64,000 nt of DNA from Clostridia bacterium. GTDB taxonomy: Bacteria; Acidobacteriota; Terriglobia; Terriglobales; Acidobacteriaceae. The notes beneath the pieces are model-generated. The model searched no databases. It saw only the letters and a list, made by a program, of their open reading frames with translations, and was not told the DNA's origin. Shown here in pieces: positions 51,255-59,738 of the stretch. Location of the stretch: assembly GCA_035561135.1 (NCBI GenBank), contig DATMYA010000051.1:1-64000 (forward strand), in the 5' to 3' direction. Both the position numbers and the translations under genes were made by a program. Positions within the stretch are counted from its first letter, which is position 1. Each line of letters begins with the position of its first letter.

Positions 51255-53195
51255 TCAGGCGTTCTGTTCGATAAGGCCTGATACGTCTTCCCACTCGGAC
51301 ATGAGCTTCTCCAACTCGGAGCGCTTGTCGGCCATCAGATCGGTCAGGCGCTGCGTTTCCGCAACAGTCACAAATGTTGCCAGAGCATTCTCTGCCTCGG
51401 CGATTTCCGTCTCAGCGCGAGCAATACTCTGCTCAAGTTCTTCGCAGCGTTCCTGCATTTGCCGCATTTTGATCGGATTCAGGCGCTTCTTCGATTCAGG
51501 CTTCTCGTCATCGCCACCGTTCACGACGGCCGCCCCGCCCCCGCCGTTCGAACCTGTGCCGGAAGCAACGGGCGCTGCCTCGCCCTGTGCTTCCTTCTCT
51601 TTGCGCCAGAGGTAATCTTCGTAGTTGCCAGGGAAAACCGTAACCGCGCCGTCGGCGACTTCGAAGATTCGAGTTGCAAGGTTGTCGATGAAGTAGCGAT
51701 CGTGCGAGACGAAGACGACCGTTCCTTTGAATTTCTCGAGCGCGTCCAGGAGAACATCTTTAGCGCGCAGGTCGAGGTGGTTCGTTGGTTCATCCAGCAG
51801 CAGAAAGTTAGAGGGCTGCAGGAGCATTCGCGCCAGTGCGTAGCGGTTGCGCTCACCGCCGCTGAGAACGCCGATTTTCTTGAATACATCGTCTTCTGAA
51901 AACAGGAAGCTCCCCAGCAGGTTCCGAAGCTCGGTGTGGCCGGACTGCGGTGCGATGCTGCCCAGGTCGTCGATCATGCGGCGCTCGCCGTCAAGTTCCT
52001 TATATTGGTCCTGCGCAAAATAGTCTGGCTCAGCGTTGTGACCCAGGCGGTACTCGCCCTCGGTCGGACGCTCGGCTTGTGCCAACAACTTGATCAGCGT
52101 CGACTTGCCTGCGCCGTTAATGCCGACCAATGCGATGCGGTCTCCGCGCTCGATGATGAAATCCACGCCGCTGAAGACGCGCTTCTCCCCATAGCTCTTG
52201 GCTACGCCGTTGAATTCGGCAACGATGCGCCCGCTCGGTTGCGGCTGCGGGAAAGTAAAGTGGATGGTTTTCTCTTCCGCAGGGATCTCTATACGCTCAA
52301 TTTTGTCGAGCTCCTTGATGCGGCTCTGCACCTGCTTCGCCTTGGTCGCCTGGTAGCGGAAGCGGCTGATAAAAGCCTCAAGCTGCTCGATACGTTCGCG
52401 CTGATTCTTGTACGCCGAGATGAGTTGATCGCGCCGCTGCTCTTTCTCGCGAAGGTACTTCTCGTAATTGCCATGATAAAAGTGAACGCGCTTGTTCCAT
52501 ATTTCGGCGATTTTGTTCACCGTGACATCCAGGAAGTACCGATCGTGCGAGATGAGCACAAAAGCGTATGGATACTGGCGCAGGTATCCTTCCAGCCAAT
52601 TGCGTGTTTCGAGATCAAGATGGTTTGTTGGCTCATCGAGCAGGAGCAGGTTGGGTTTCTGAAGCAGCAGCTTGGCGAGCGCGATGCGCATCTGCCAACC
52701 GCCGGAGAACTCTTCGGTCTGACGCGACCAGTCTGCCTTGCGAAATCCGAGGCCCGTGAGAACCGCCCCTACCTGCGCTTCGATGGCGTACCCGTCTCGA
52801 GTTCGAAACTCGTTATCGAGTCGATGGAACCGGTCCGCCACCTGCACGTACTCGGGACTGGCGGGATCGACTTCGGACATGCTGTGCGTAAGCTGCACGA
52901 GCTCGCGTTCAATGCAGTGCAGATCTTCGAAGACGCTCAGGCACTCATCGAATACCGAGCGGCCGGCGAGGCGAAGACCATCCTGCGGCAGATAGCTGGA
53001 GCTGACTCCCTTTTGACAAGTCAGCAATCCGTAGTCGAGCGACTCCAGGCCAGAGAAAATCTTCAGCAGCGTGGATTTACCCGTGCCGTTGGCACCGACC
53101 AGCCCCACACGATCCTGCGGAGTGATCATCCAATCCAGGTTTTCGAAAAGGAGTTTGTGGCCGAAACGCTTACCGGCCCCGGACAACTGGATCAT
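51255..53195 (-). CDS. ABC-F family ATP-binding protein
   Basis: A 646-residue protein with two ABC ATPase domains and no membrane domain, typical of ABC-F translation factors. Domain 1 has Walker A GANGTGKS near residue 34, signature FSGGWQMR and Walker B LLLLDEPTNHLD. Domain 2 has GINGAGKS near 357, LSGGERNR and LLLDEPTNHLD. The linker (about 235-300) is the charged P-site tRNA interaction motif. The C-terminal extension (about 540-646) has a Gly/Ala-rich spacer and a coiled coil. It is a housekeeping-like Uup/YdiF relative; antibiotic resistance is possible but not indicated. Confidence 0.9.
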   Translation of the reverse strand: MIQLSGAGKRFGHKLLFENLDWMITPQDRVGLVGANGTGKSTLLKIFSGLESLDYGLLTCQKGVSSSYLPQDGLRLAGRSVFDECLSVFEDLHCIERELVQLTHSMSEVDPASPEYVQVADRFHRLDNEFRTRDGYAIEAQVGAVLTGLGFRKADWSRQTEEFSGGWQMRIALAKLLLQKPNLLLLDEPTNHLDLETRNWLEGYLRQYPYAFVLISHDRYFLDVTVNKIAEIWNKRVHFYHGNYEKYLREKEQRRDQLISAYKNQRERIEQLEAFISRFRYQATKAKQVQSRIKELDKIERIEIPAEEKTIHFTFPQPQPSGRIVAEFNGVAKSYGEKRVFSGVDFIIERGDRIALVGINGAGKSTLIKLLAQAERPTEGEYRLGHNAEPDYFAQDQYKELDGERRMIDDLGSIAPQSGHTELRNLLGSFLFSEDDVFKKIGVLSGGERNRYALARMLLQPSNFLLLDEPTNHLDLRAKDVLLDALEKFKGTVVFVSHDRYFIDNLATRIFEVADGAVTVFPGNYEDYLWRKEKEAQGEAAPVASGTGSNGGGGAAVVNGGDDEKPESKKRLNPIKMRQMQERCEELEQSIARAETEIAEAENALATFVTVAETQRLTDLMADKRSELEKLMSEWEDVSGLIEQNA

Positions 53196-53277
53196 CGACG
53201 CTGTGCTCTAGCTTTCATAACAATGAGATCGGTACTCCCCATTCTCTCACGCGCCGTGACTGCTTGGCTGGCCGGAC

Positions 53278-53300
53278 AGTCGCTGAGCTACCGAGCTACC
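53278..53300. repeat. Short dispersed repeat related to 63829-63865
   Basis: The segment AGTCGCTGAGCTACCGAGCT shares the blocks AGTCGCT and TGAGCTACCGA with the nuoD-nuoE intergenic segment 63829-63865, where they are separated by a short hairpin. It contains a tandem GAGCTACC duplication. Two copies of the same motif in two unrelated gaps suggest a dispersed intergenic repeat. Confidence 0.5.
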
Positions 53301-53307
53301 GCAAACC

Positions 53308-53425
53308 GTTGTCCTCCTGAGCGAGAGCGCAAGACCGAGTCGAAGTCCCCCTTCTGGCAGCTCCGTGCTGATCGCAGGGATCCTTCGACTTCGTGACTGT
53401 GTCGCTCCGCTCACAGGAGGACAGC
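53308..53425. repeat. Long imperfect inverted repeat (palindromic intergenic element)
   Basis: The ends are near-perfect inverted copies: GTCCTCCTGAGCG at 53311-53323 against CGCTCACAGGAGGAC around 53408-53422, with a 2-nt indel. Inside, GTCGAAG (53339-53345) faces CTTCGAC (53383-53389). The whole about 118 bp could fold as one long stem. It resembles the TCCTGAGCG...GTCGAAGGA type of intergenic element I associate with acidobacterial genomes. It does not encode protein. Confidence 0.6.
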
Positions 53426-53535
53426 ACATTCCCTGGCAGCTTTCATTGCGTCTGAGCTACCTGCCAAGGTGCGTGCATTTAGAAAATCCTACATACAAAT
53501 CCACAACTTCCTCCCTGCGCACATTTTGAATCACC

Positions 53536-53563
53536 TTGACAGGCAACAAAGCGGGCCTAAGAT
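53536..53563 (+). promoter_or_regulatory. Candidate promoter of the MerR gene
   Basis: A perfect -35 TTGACA (53536-53541) is followed after 16 nt by TAAGAT (53558-53563), 4 of 6 matches to the -10 consensus. The start codon is 136 nt downstream. Confidence 0.5.
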
Positions 53564-53574
53564 GTTTCAAACAT
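53562..53574. promoter_or_regulatory. Palindrome overlapping the MerR promoter
   Basis: ATGTTT-C-AAACAT is a perfect 6-bp inverted repeat around one base. It touches the -10 box and the likely transcription start, the right place for an autoregulatory operator. Binding by the MerR protein itself is an inference; classical MerR operators lie between -35 and -10. Confidence 0.35.
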
Positions 53575-53698
53575 TTCAGAGGCTTTTTGTTTTGGCCTCC
53601 TTCAGTTTCGGACGACGCAGTTTTGGTGTTAGTTCGGAATGCAACAAACTCGGCGCTCCGGAATCTGCAGCCATTCCGGGGATTGAGTGAGGAGTGGA

Positions 53699-54277
53699 GT
53701 GGACAATACGTTCACATCCAATGAGGTGGCAGCGCTGACTGGCATCACACAGCGCCAGTTGCAGTGGTGGGACGAGCGCGGAATCGTGGTTCCGGCGCGC
53801 GATGGCCGCCGTCGGCTCTATTCCCTGCCCGACCTGGCCGAAGTCGCCGTCATCTGCGAACTGCGTCAGCGTGGCTTCAGCTTGCAGCGTGTCCGCAAAG
53901 TGATGCGCTATCTGCAACGCGAACTCGGCAAGCGTCTCGTCGAAACCGTGAGCGCTAGTTCCGAGTACCACCTGCTCACCGACGGCAAACATATATTTTT
54001 GGAAGATTCGGCCCGTGCTGTCGTAGATATTTTGAAGAATTCCCGCCAACCCATGCTCACCGTCTGCTTGAGCGATACGGTGCAGCGCATCCAGACAGAC
54101 GTTCGGGTATTCACAGACAGGCAGGCGCAGGCTCAACTTTCCGGCACTGCACCGTCATTCATGGCGGCTGCCGCCGGAGTGTCCCACGCAGCGCTCGCCT
54201 CAATGGCACAGAAACGTTCGGCATCACGCACGCGAAAAGGAAGATCCTCTACTCATACTGGCAACAGCGCTTCATAA
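53699..54277 (+). CDS. MerR family transcriptional regulator
   Basis: A 192-residue protein. The N-terminal winged helix (about 3-70) is a clear MerR domain: FTSNEVAALTGITQRQLQWWDERGIV, a wing with DGRRRLYSLPDLAEV, and a second helix pair LRQRGFSLQRVRKVMRYLQ. The C-terminal part (about 80-192) shows no cysteine cluster, so metal sensing of the classical type is unlikely; the effector is unknown. The tail is basic and Ser/Thr-rich. The GTG at 53699 has AGGAG 5 nt upstream and is preferred to the GTG at 53687. A zinc-ribbon protein gene follows after 29 bp. Confidence 0.82.
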   Translation: MDNTFTSNEVAALTGITQRQLQWWDERGIVVPARDGRRRLYSLPDLAEVAVICELRQRGFSLQRVRKVMRYLQRELGKRLVETVSASSEYHLLTDGKHIFLEDSARAVVDILKNSRQPMLTVCLSDTVQRIQTDVRVFTDRQAQAQLSGTAPSFMAAAAGVSHAALASMAQKRSASRTRKGRSSTHTGNSAS

Positions 54278-54306
54278 CGGCTTGCTCGCGGTACGGAGGG
54301 GTGACG

Positions 54307-54570
54307 ATGGTTGCTGAGATCAACTTCCTGAACGAGTGGATCCCCGAACAAATGGGTCCAGGCACGCTGTTCATCCTTGAGAACGCTGGTGAAACTGGCG
54401 AGACAAACGATCCGTACTGGGCCGTACTCGCCTGTCCGGGCTGCGGCACATTAGGGCTCATCACGCGAAAACAGATCGCCGGATTGGTGCCGGTCATTTG
54501 CGGTTCCGATCAGTGCTCGGCGCAGTTCTTTATCAACAACGACGAGATCGTTCCGCGTAAGGTAACGTAA
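54307..54570 (+). CDS. Small zinc-ribbon-like hypothetical protein
   Basis: An 87-residue protein. The centre has WAVLACPGCGTLGLI and, 20 residues later, VICGSDQCSAQFFI, so four cysteines (CPGC and C-x4-C) could bind one zinc. ATG 54307 is preceded by GGAGGG with 6-nt spacing. No assigned function. It probably shares a transcript with the MerR gene. Confidence 0.6.
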   Translation: MVAEINFLNEWIPEQMGPGTLFILENAGETGETNDPYWAVLACPGCGTLGLITRKQIAGLVPVICGSDQCSAQFFINNDEIVPRKVT

Positions 54571-54582
54571 ATGACGAACATG

Positions 54583-54603
54583 GGGCGGGCACCGAGCCCG
54601 CCC
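54583..54603. terminator. Hairpin between convergent genes
   Basis: An 8-bp GC stem (GGGCGGGC 54583-54590, GCCCGCCC 54596-54603) with loop ACCGA lies 13 bp after the zinc-ribbon stop and 26 bp before the Bax-inhibitor-like stop on the other strand. There is no U-tract in either direction, so termination would be weak or factor-assisted. Confidence 0.4.
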
Positions 54604-54628
54604 ATCCATCTCAATTCTGTCGCTCGGT

Positions 54629-55444
54629 TTAGCGACGGTCGCGCCCGCGGCCGATCAGCCTCATGAACATGATGTAGAGATTGACGAAGTCGAGATACAG
54701 CAATAACGCTCCGGTCAGTGCAGCCTTGTTGTTGGCCTCGTCGTCGTCTTCGAACGCCCAGTCGAAGTCGCGGAAATCCTGCGCATGGTAAGACGCAAGG
54801 CTCGCGAACACGATCACGCCGAGGTAGGACGTAGCCCAGTAAACCCTCTCGTTGTTGAACACGACGTTCGCTGCCGACATGATTCCGAGGCCAGCGACGA
54901 GCGTGATCAGCGTGGACCCCATCGTGCCTAGATCGGCGCCGCTCATGCGTCCATACGCGGCCATGGCTGCAAAGGTGAGTGCGGCAATCAGAAATCCGAA
55001 GGCAACCGCGCCGGGCGGGATGAACAGGAAGAACACCGCGAAAGAGATGCCATTGAACGCCGCGTAACAAACGAAGATCAGCGCTGCCAAGCCGATCGGA
55101 ATGTTCTCAATTACTTGCGAGATGATGGCGACCGCCGCGACTTCCAAGGCAAAGATGATCTGGAAGGAGAGCGCGTGTTCGTGCACGTAGGTGAACATTT
55201 CGGGTCGAGCCATCGCCCATCGCGCCACGGCGGCAGAGATTAGCAGGCCCACAGCCATGAATCCGTAAACCTTCACCAGCAATGCGCGCTGCTCGCGCTC
55301 AACCTCTTCCATTTCGTACGACAGCGCCTCGCCGGGCATTGGCCCATCGGGATCGAAGACGTGTCCCACAACAGCCTGAGCGCGCTGCCGTGATGACAGT
55401 TGATCGCCGGTTCGTCTGCCTACACCTTGGTCGCCGCCGGGCAT
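54629..55444 (-). CDS. Bax inhibitor-1/YccA family membrane protein
   Basis: A membrane protein of about 271 residues with seven hydrophobic segments of the BI-1/YccA family. The first follows the EQRALLVKVYGFMAVGLLISAAVA stretch, and later ones include ALIFVCYAAFNGISFAVFF, STLITLVAGLGIMSAANVVF and LLYLDFVNLYIMFMRLIG. A charged loop with an acidic run (WAFEDDDEANN) precedes the last segment; conserved acids of BI-1 are linked to calcium leak and pH sensing. The start is unclear: 55444 or 55339. An upstream extension to 55537 is rejected because it runs through the ribBA terminator. Confidence 0.8.
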   Translation of the reverse strand: MPGGDQGVGRRTGDQLSSRQRAQAVVGHVFDPDGPMPGEALSYEMEEVEREQRALLVKVYGFMAVGLLISAAVARWAMARPEMFTYVHEHALSFQIIFALEVAAVAIISQVIENIPIGLAALIFVCYAAFNGISFAVFFLFIPPGAVAFGFLIAALTFAAMAAYGRMSGADLGTMGSTLITLVAGLGIMSAANVVFNNERVYWATSYLGVIVFASLASYHAQDFRDFDWAFEDDDEANNKAALTGALLLYLDFVNLYIMFMRLIGRGRDRR

Positions 55445-55507
55445 GTGGCGAAAATATATCTTGTTTCGAGTGTGCCTGAGAACGGAAAACGCTTTGCAGC
55501 CCAACGG

Positions 55508-55533
55508 AAAAAAAGGACGCGGTTTGCGCGTCC
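55508..55533 (-). terminator. Rho-independent terminator after ribBA
   Basis: On the minus strand a 7-bp stem (GGACGCG/CGCGTCC, loop of 5 nt, 55515-55533) is followed by seven T residues (A-run 55508-55514 on the given strand). It lies 36 bp beyond the ribBA stop. Confidence 0.85.
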
Positions 55534-55568
55534 TCATCGTTGGATTTCTTTGTGGAAGTTGTCGTTCG

Positions 55569-56738
55569 TCAGTCCTGGCAGCTCATAGCGACATCGATCG
55601 GCACAGGCACCTGTTCCACGATTTGCAGGCCGAAGCCTTCCAATGAGGCGACTTTGCGTGGGCGATTCGTCAACAGACGTATGCGTTGCAACTTCAGGTC
55701 CGACAGAATCTGTGCGCCAATGCCAATCTCGCGCTGCGTTTTTCGCTGCGAATCCGGCAGCGTCGGCAGCCGTAAGTCCCTATGGAATTGCAGCGTCGGC
55801 TTGCCGCCGAGAGATTCCACCGAGAAACCTTTGGAGGTCTGGTGCAGGTAGATGATCGCTCCGCGACCCTCGCGGTTAATCATCTTCATCGACTCCTCCA
55901 AAAGACCGCGACACTCGCACCATGTCGCACTGAAGACATCGCCCATCAGGCAGTGCGAATGCATGCGCACCAGCGTAGGCAGCTCACCGGAATTCTCCAG
56001 GTCGCCTTTGACAATGGCGATATGCGAATCGCCGTTCACTTCCGACTGGTAGGCGATCATGCGGAACTCGCCGAAGCGTGTCGGGACCAGCGCTTCGCCC
56101 TGGCGCACGATGGTGCGCTCGTGCTGAAGGCGGTATCGTATCACCTCCGCGACTGTCACCATCTTCATCTGATGTTCGCGGCAGAACTCGACTAAGTCGG
56201 GGACGCGCGCCATCGTGCCGTCGTCCTTCATAATCTCGCAGATCACTCCGGCAGGAATCAGCCCGGCCATGCGTGCGAGATCGACGGAAGCCTCAGTCTG
56301 TCCGGCGCGAATGAGCACGCCTCCCTTACGCGCACGCAGCGGGAACGTGTGTCCCGGACGAGCCAGATCGTTGGGACGTGTCGCTGGATCGATGGCGATT
56401 TTGATGGTGTACGAGCGATCGTGGGCGCTGATGCCCGTGGTCACCCCCTGCCGGGCATCAATTGACTCCGTGAAAGCGGTGCCGAACTGCGATGTGTTCT
56501 CCGCGGACATCTGTCCCAGGCGCAGATAGTCGAGGCGTTCTTCCGTCATTGAGAGACAGATGAGGCCGCGTCCGTACTTGGCCATGAAGTTGATGGCATC
56601 GGGCGTAACCTTCTCGGCGGCCATGGTGAGGTCGCCTTCGTTTTCCCGATCTTCGTCGTCAACAACGACGATCATCCGGCCAGCGCGGATCTCCTCAATA
56701 GCGGTAGGAACGTCGCAGAATGGTGCATTCGGAGTCAT
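55569..56738 (-). CDS. ribBA: RibBA: 3,4-DHBP synthase with an atypical GTP cyclohydrolase II domain
   Basis: A 389-residue two-domain riboflavin enzyme. Residues about 8-205 are a complete DHBP synthase ([41 protein letters not shown]). Residues about 210-385 align with GTP cyclohydrolase II: the zinc cysteines are kept ([15 protein letters not shown]), as is the C-terminal [10 protein letters not shown]. However, the usual RQEGRGIGL/KxxAYxLQ stretch is replaced by [13 protein letters not shown], so the GTP-site loop and tyrosine region differ. The first activity is secure. The second may be altered or lost. A clean terminator follows the gene. Confidence 0.9.
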   Translation of the reverse strand: MTPNAPFCDVPTAIEEIRAGRMIVVVDDEDRENEGDLTMAAEKVTPDAINFMAKYGRGLICLSMTEERLDYLRLGQMSAENTSQFGTAFTESIDARQGVTTGISAHDRSYTIKIAIDPATRPNDLARPGHTFPLRARKGGVLIRAGQTEASVDLARMAGLIPAGVICEIMKDDGTMARVPDLVEFCREHQMKMVTVAEVIRYRLQHERTIVRQGEALVPTRFGEFRMIAYQSEVNGDSHIAIVKGDLENSGELPTLVRMHSHCLMGDVFSATWCECRGLLEESMKMINREGRGAIIYLHQTSKGFSVESLGGKPTLQFHRDLRLPTLPDSQRKTQREIGIGAQILSDLKLQRIRLLTNRPRKVASLEGFGLQIVEQVPVPIDVAMSCQD

Positions 56739-56770
56739 GAGGAACCTGGATAAATTGTAGCAAAGAACAA

Positions 56771-56802
56771 CAGCCGCTGGGCTGTATGCAACTCAGCGGC
56801 TG
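56771..56802 (-). terminator. Weak hairpin terminator after the PiT gene
   Basis: A perfect 9-bp inverted repeat (CAGCCGCTG 56771-56779, CAGCGGCTG 56794-56802) with a 14-nt loop lies 26 bp after the phosphate transporter stop on the minus strand, followed by TTGTTCTTTG. The long loop and mixed U-tract make it a weaker terminator. Confidence 0.5.
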
Positions 56803-56827
56803 AAACTTACTATCGCAAAAACCGCAA

Positions 56828-57877
56828 CTACGCGTTCGGATTGATCATGCGAATGATCCAGAAGGTGAGCGCCGCCACTGATGCCGAAGCGGGAATGGTC
56901 AACACCCAGGCCCATACAATGCGCGTTGCCACGCCCCATCGCACTGCGGAGAGGCGATGCGTCGTGCCCACTCCGACGATTGCGCCCGTTATCGTGTGCG
57001 TGGTCGATACCGGAATGCCGGCCAGAGCAGTGCCGAAAAGCGTAAGCGCACCAGCAGTTTCGGCGCAGAACCCACCCACCGGCTTAAGCTTCGTTATTTT
57101 TGACCCCATAGTGTGAACGATTCGCCATCCGCCGAAATATGTTCCCAGCGCGATTGCCAAGTGTGCAGACAGGATGATGGGCCACTTAATCGGTCCCCAA
57201 TCGCCTATCATGTCTGCCTTGCTCATCAGCCCGCCGGTATAGAGTGCGCCCGCAATGATTCCCATCGTCTTCTGCGCGTCGTTTCCGCCGTGTCCGAGGC
57301 TGTACGCAGCCGCGGAAAGCAACTGCGCCTTGCGGAACCAGTGATCGACCTGTTGCGGAGCTTTGTTCCGGAAGATCCAGAACACGGCCACCATCAACGC
57401 GAACCCGAGAACCAGGCCAAGAACGGGCGCGACGAGTATGAAAGTCAACGTCTTCGTCCATCCGTGCGGAATAATGACCTCAAATGCCCGTCCCCATCCG
57501 CGAACCATCGCGGCGCGAGCGATTGCCGCACCAGCATAACCACCGATGAGCGCGTGCGAGGAAGAGGTCGGCAATCCCCACCACCAGGTGAGCAAATCCC
57601 ACACGATGGCGCCCAGTAGCCCAGCCATGACCACGTACTGGGTCACGATGTCCAGTTGGATCATGCCTTTGCCGATGGTATGCGCGACGGCCGTACCGAG
57701 CAGAAATGCGGCGACGAAGTTGAAAAATGCCGCCCACAGAACAGCAAGTTTCGGAGAGAGTACGCGGGTCGAGACAACGGTCGCGATGCTGTTCGCAGCA
57801 TCGTGAAAGCCATTTATAAAGTCGAACGTTAGCGCAATTGCAACGGTTAATAGTACAAGTAGCAGTCCTGTATCCAC
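56828..57877 (-). CDS. Low-affinity inorganic phosphate transporter (PiT family)
   Basis: A 349-residue membrane protein with about 10 hydrophobic segments, transporting phosphate or metal-phosphate with protons. The duplicated PiT signatures are both present: GFHDAANSIATVVSTRVLSP near residue 23 and LGHGGNDAQKTMGIIAGALY near 195. A conserved C-terminal block contains GIPVSTTHTITGAIVGVG. DUF47 follows the usual pairing: its gene lies 79 bp upstream on the same strand, so they probably form a unit. Confidence 0.93.
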   Translation of the reverse strand: MDTGLLLVLLTVAIALTFDFINGFHDAANSIATVVSTRVLSPKLAVLWAAFFNFVAAFLLGTAVAHTIGKGMIQLDIVTQYVVMAGLLGAIVWDLLTWWWGLPTSSSHALIGGYAGAAIARAAMVRGWGRAFEVIIPHGWTKTLTFILVAPVLGLVLGFALMVAVFWIFRNKAPQQVDHWFRKAQLLSAAAYSLGHGGNDAQKTMGIIAGALYTGGLMSKADMIGDWGPIKWPIILSAHLAIALGTYFGGWRIVHTMGSKITKLKPVGGFCAETAGALTLFGTALAGIPVSTTHTITGAIVGVGTTHRLSAVRWGVATRIVWAWVLTIPASASVAALTFWIIRMINPNA

Positions 57878-57956
57878 CGATCAGCCTTCCTCGCAAGAGT
57901 TCATCAAAAAGCCGGGAACTTACCTCTAGCGCCCGATAAGCCGCAAGAATATGAGG

Positions 57957-58574
57957 CTACGCGCTCTTGAGGACCACGGTCTCAAGCACGTTGGCGGCGT
58001 CTTCCGCCTTGTCTGTGGCGGTCTCCAGCACTTCTATAAGCTCTTTGATTTTGATCAGGTTGATAGGATCGGTTTCGTTTTCGAAGATGCGTGCAATAGC
58101 ATTACGGCTGACGCTGTCCGCTTCGTTCTCAAGCCGGTTGATTTCGACACAATGTTCGAGGAGTCGCTGGTTGCTTTTCTCCAGCAGGGACACTGCCCGG
58201 CCCAACTCTTCCGACTGCTTTACGATAATCGATGCGAGTTCCACTGCAGCAGGTGGCACGCTCTTAATCTTGTACATAATCAGGCGGTCAGCAGCCGAGT
58301 TGACGAAGTCGAGGACGTCATCGAGGGAGGACGCAAGTTTATGAATGTCTTCGCGATCAAAGGGGGTAATGAAAGTCTGATTCAGTTTGACAAGGACGGC
58401 ATGGGTCATGTCGTCGCCCTTGTGTTCGATTTCCTTGATTTTCTGCACCGAGATGTCGACATTCTGGTAATTCGCCAGCACATCGCGGAGTACGCGCGCT
58501 CCGTCGCAAAGGTTGGCTGACATCTCGGAAAACATGTCGAAGAACTTAGTTTCACGGGGGACAATGCGGACCAT
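57957..58574 (-). CDS. DUF47/PhoU-like partner of the phosphate transporter
   Basis: A 205-residue all-helical cytoplasmic protein of the DUF47 (Pit accessory) family, related to PhoU. The typical features are VRIVPRETKFFDMFSEMS at the start, the helix with IKEIEHKGDDMTHAVLVKLNQTFITPFDREDIHKLASSLDDVLDFV, and INRLENEADSVSRNAIARIFE. The conserved E-x3-D-x3-H positions are of the metal-binding type seen in PhoU. It is thought to modulate PiT transport. It lies directly upstream of the PiT gene. Confidence 0.92.
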   Translation of the reverse strand: MVRIVPRETKFFDMFSEMSANLCDGARVLRDVLANYQNVDISVQKIKEIEHKGDDMTHAVLVKLNQTFITPFDREDIHKLASSLDDVLDFVNSAADRLIMYKIKSVPPAAVELASIIVKQSEELGRAVSLLEKSNQRLLEHCVEINRLENEADSVSRNAIARIFENETDPINLIKIKELIEVLETATDKAEDAANVLETVVLKSA

Positions 58575-58805
58575 CTTTCAGGTGGCTCCCTTAGTTGCCG
58601 CCATCAATACAGCGCGGCTCAAAATTTCTAGTCTGAAACGGATTACTATCTCACCTCGAAATCCTCAGCGTCAAACCAGTGTATCGGTACGAAGAAGCGA
58701 CCTTGACACCGAGCGTTTCAGACGCGGGCGTGCCACGCAGAACTGTAGTGATCTTGGCCGGGACTGAAAACTGTTGGCCTCAATTCCTTGCGCAATCGTG
58801 CGAGG

Positions 58806-59441
58806 CTAGGCGGCGCGATTCCAGGCAGAGGATGTGTCGGGACTAGGAGAGAAGCGCTGGCGCAGACGGCGGAACATGGAACGCAGTGCCCTGATAATCC
58901 ATCGCACGATCAGGATCAGCCCGATCAAGAGGACAACAACGACACCGGCGGCGATGTAAGGATGCGACGTAGCGACCCATGTCAAGCCAATTGCGCCGGC
59001 ATCTTCGGCTGTGCTGAGCGCCATGTTGCTAAAGGGTTCCGGTGAAGGCGTGACGCCGGCGCGCACCGCTGTTTTTCCCGTATGCGCTGCCATCGCGACT
59101 ACGCCACCCAATATCGTGCTCGCCAACTGCGTCTGCGGAGAGAGGCTTGCAGTGGCGCCGTAGGCCAGCAGCGCCGCAACCGGCACTCGAACAAACGTTT
59201 GCAGCGCATTCCAGACCATGTCCACAACGGGGATTTTATCGGCAACAAACTCCAACAGGAAAAGAGCCGCACATGCGCCGATTACCCACCAGTCCTGGAC
59301 GATTTGCAGCGCGGGCGGCAGGTTGAAGACGTCAAACCGCGAGAGCAGGCCGAGCGTGGCCACCGTGGCGTAAACATTCAGGCCGGCCGCAAAGCTCGTG
59401 GCGACCAGCATGGCGACAAGTTCGTTCCCTGCGATCTTCAT
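58806..59441 (-). CDS. DUF4126 domain-containing membrane protein
   Basis: A 211-residue integral membrane protein with about five hydrophobic segments. VATSFAAGLNVYATVATLGLLSRFDVFNLP near the N-terminus, FVADKIPVVDMVWNALQTFVRVPVAALLAYGA and a glycine-rich GGVVAMAAHTGKTAVRAGV segment match DUF4126, a family of unknown function. ATG 59441 has AGGTGTGG upstream. The C-terminus is basic and cytoplasmic. No operon partner is evident: the DUF47 gene lies 231 bp further on. Confidence 0.82.
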   Translation of the reverse strand: MKIAGNELVAMLVATSFAAGLNVYATVATLGLLSRFDVFNLPPALQIVQDWWVIGACAALFLLEFVADKIPVVDMVWNALQTFVRVPVAALLAYGATASLSPQTQLASTILGGVVAMAAHTGKTAVRAGVTPSPEPFSNMALSTAEDAGAIGLTWVATSHPYIAAGVVVVLLIGLILIVRWIIRALRSMFRRLRQRFSPSPDTSSAWNRAA

Positions 59442-59510
59442 AGCCACACCTGAGTTCAAAATAGCAAGGGCCGCCATCTGGCGGCCCTAAACTGTGCAAT
59501 GCTCGGCGCT

Positions 59511-59738
59511 TTACAGAGTCGACTCGATCTCAAAACCCCACGCTTCCAACAGTGGCTCCGGAATGTATTTCGAGTTCTTGTTTCGCCGCGCCCACTCGCG
59601 CAGACGAGTTGACCTGAGGTACTGGTCGGGTTGCAGCTTGAACTCACGGACCACTTGCTCAAACTCAGTAATTGTCGGAGTCACCGGCCCGATCGGTTCG
59701 GGCTTGCCCCAGTTAGGATTGCCACGTCGCTTCGCCAT
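59511..59738 (-). CDS. Small conserved hypothetical protein
   Basis: A 75-residue basic protein (start MAKRRGNPNWGKPEPIGPV) with a predicted helix TEFEQVVREFKLQPDQYLRST and a basic stretch REWARRNKNSKYIPE. I have seen similar short proteins in acidobacterial genomes but know no function. The ATG at 59738 has a distant AAGGTGGGG (13 nt), so translation may be weak. A promoter candidate lies about 285 bp upstream. Confidence 0.6.
   Translation of the reverse strand: MAKRRGNPNWGKPEPIGPVTPTITEFEQVVREFKLQPDQYLRSTRLREWARRNKNSKYIPEPLLEAWGFEIESTL

Larger units (their letters stand above)
53196..53698. other. Repeat-bearing intergenic region between the ABC-F and MerR genes
   Basis: About 500 bp between two divergent genes. 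In order it holds a short repeat shared with the nuoD-nuoE gap, a long imperfect hairpin element, and the MerR promoter with an overlapping palindrome; all are listed separately. No credible coding frame was found. Confidence 0.65.

Noticed and set aside
51936-53396. A 486-codon open frame on the plus strand antisense to the ABC-F gene
   Set aside because: It is a shadow of a clear ABC-F protein, has no recognisable domain or ribosome-binding site, and would run into the intergenic palindromic element.
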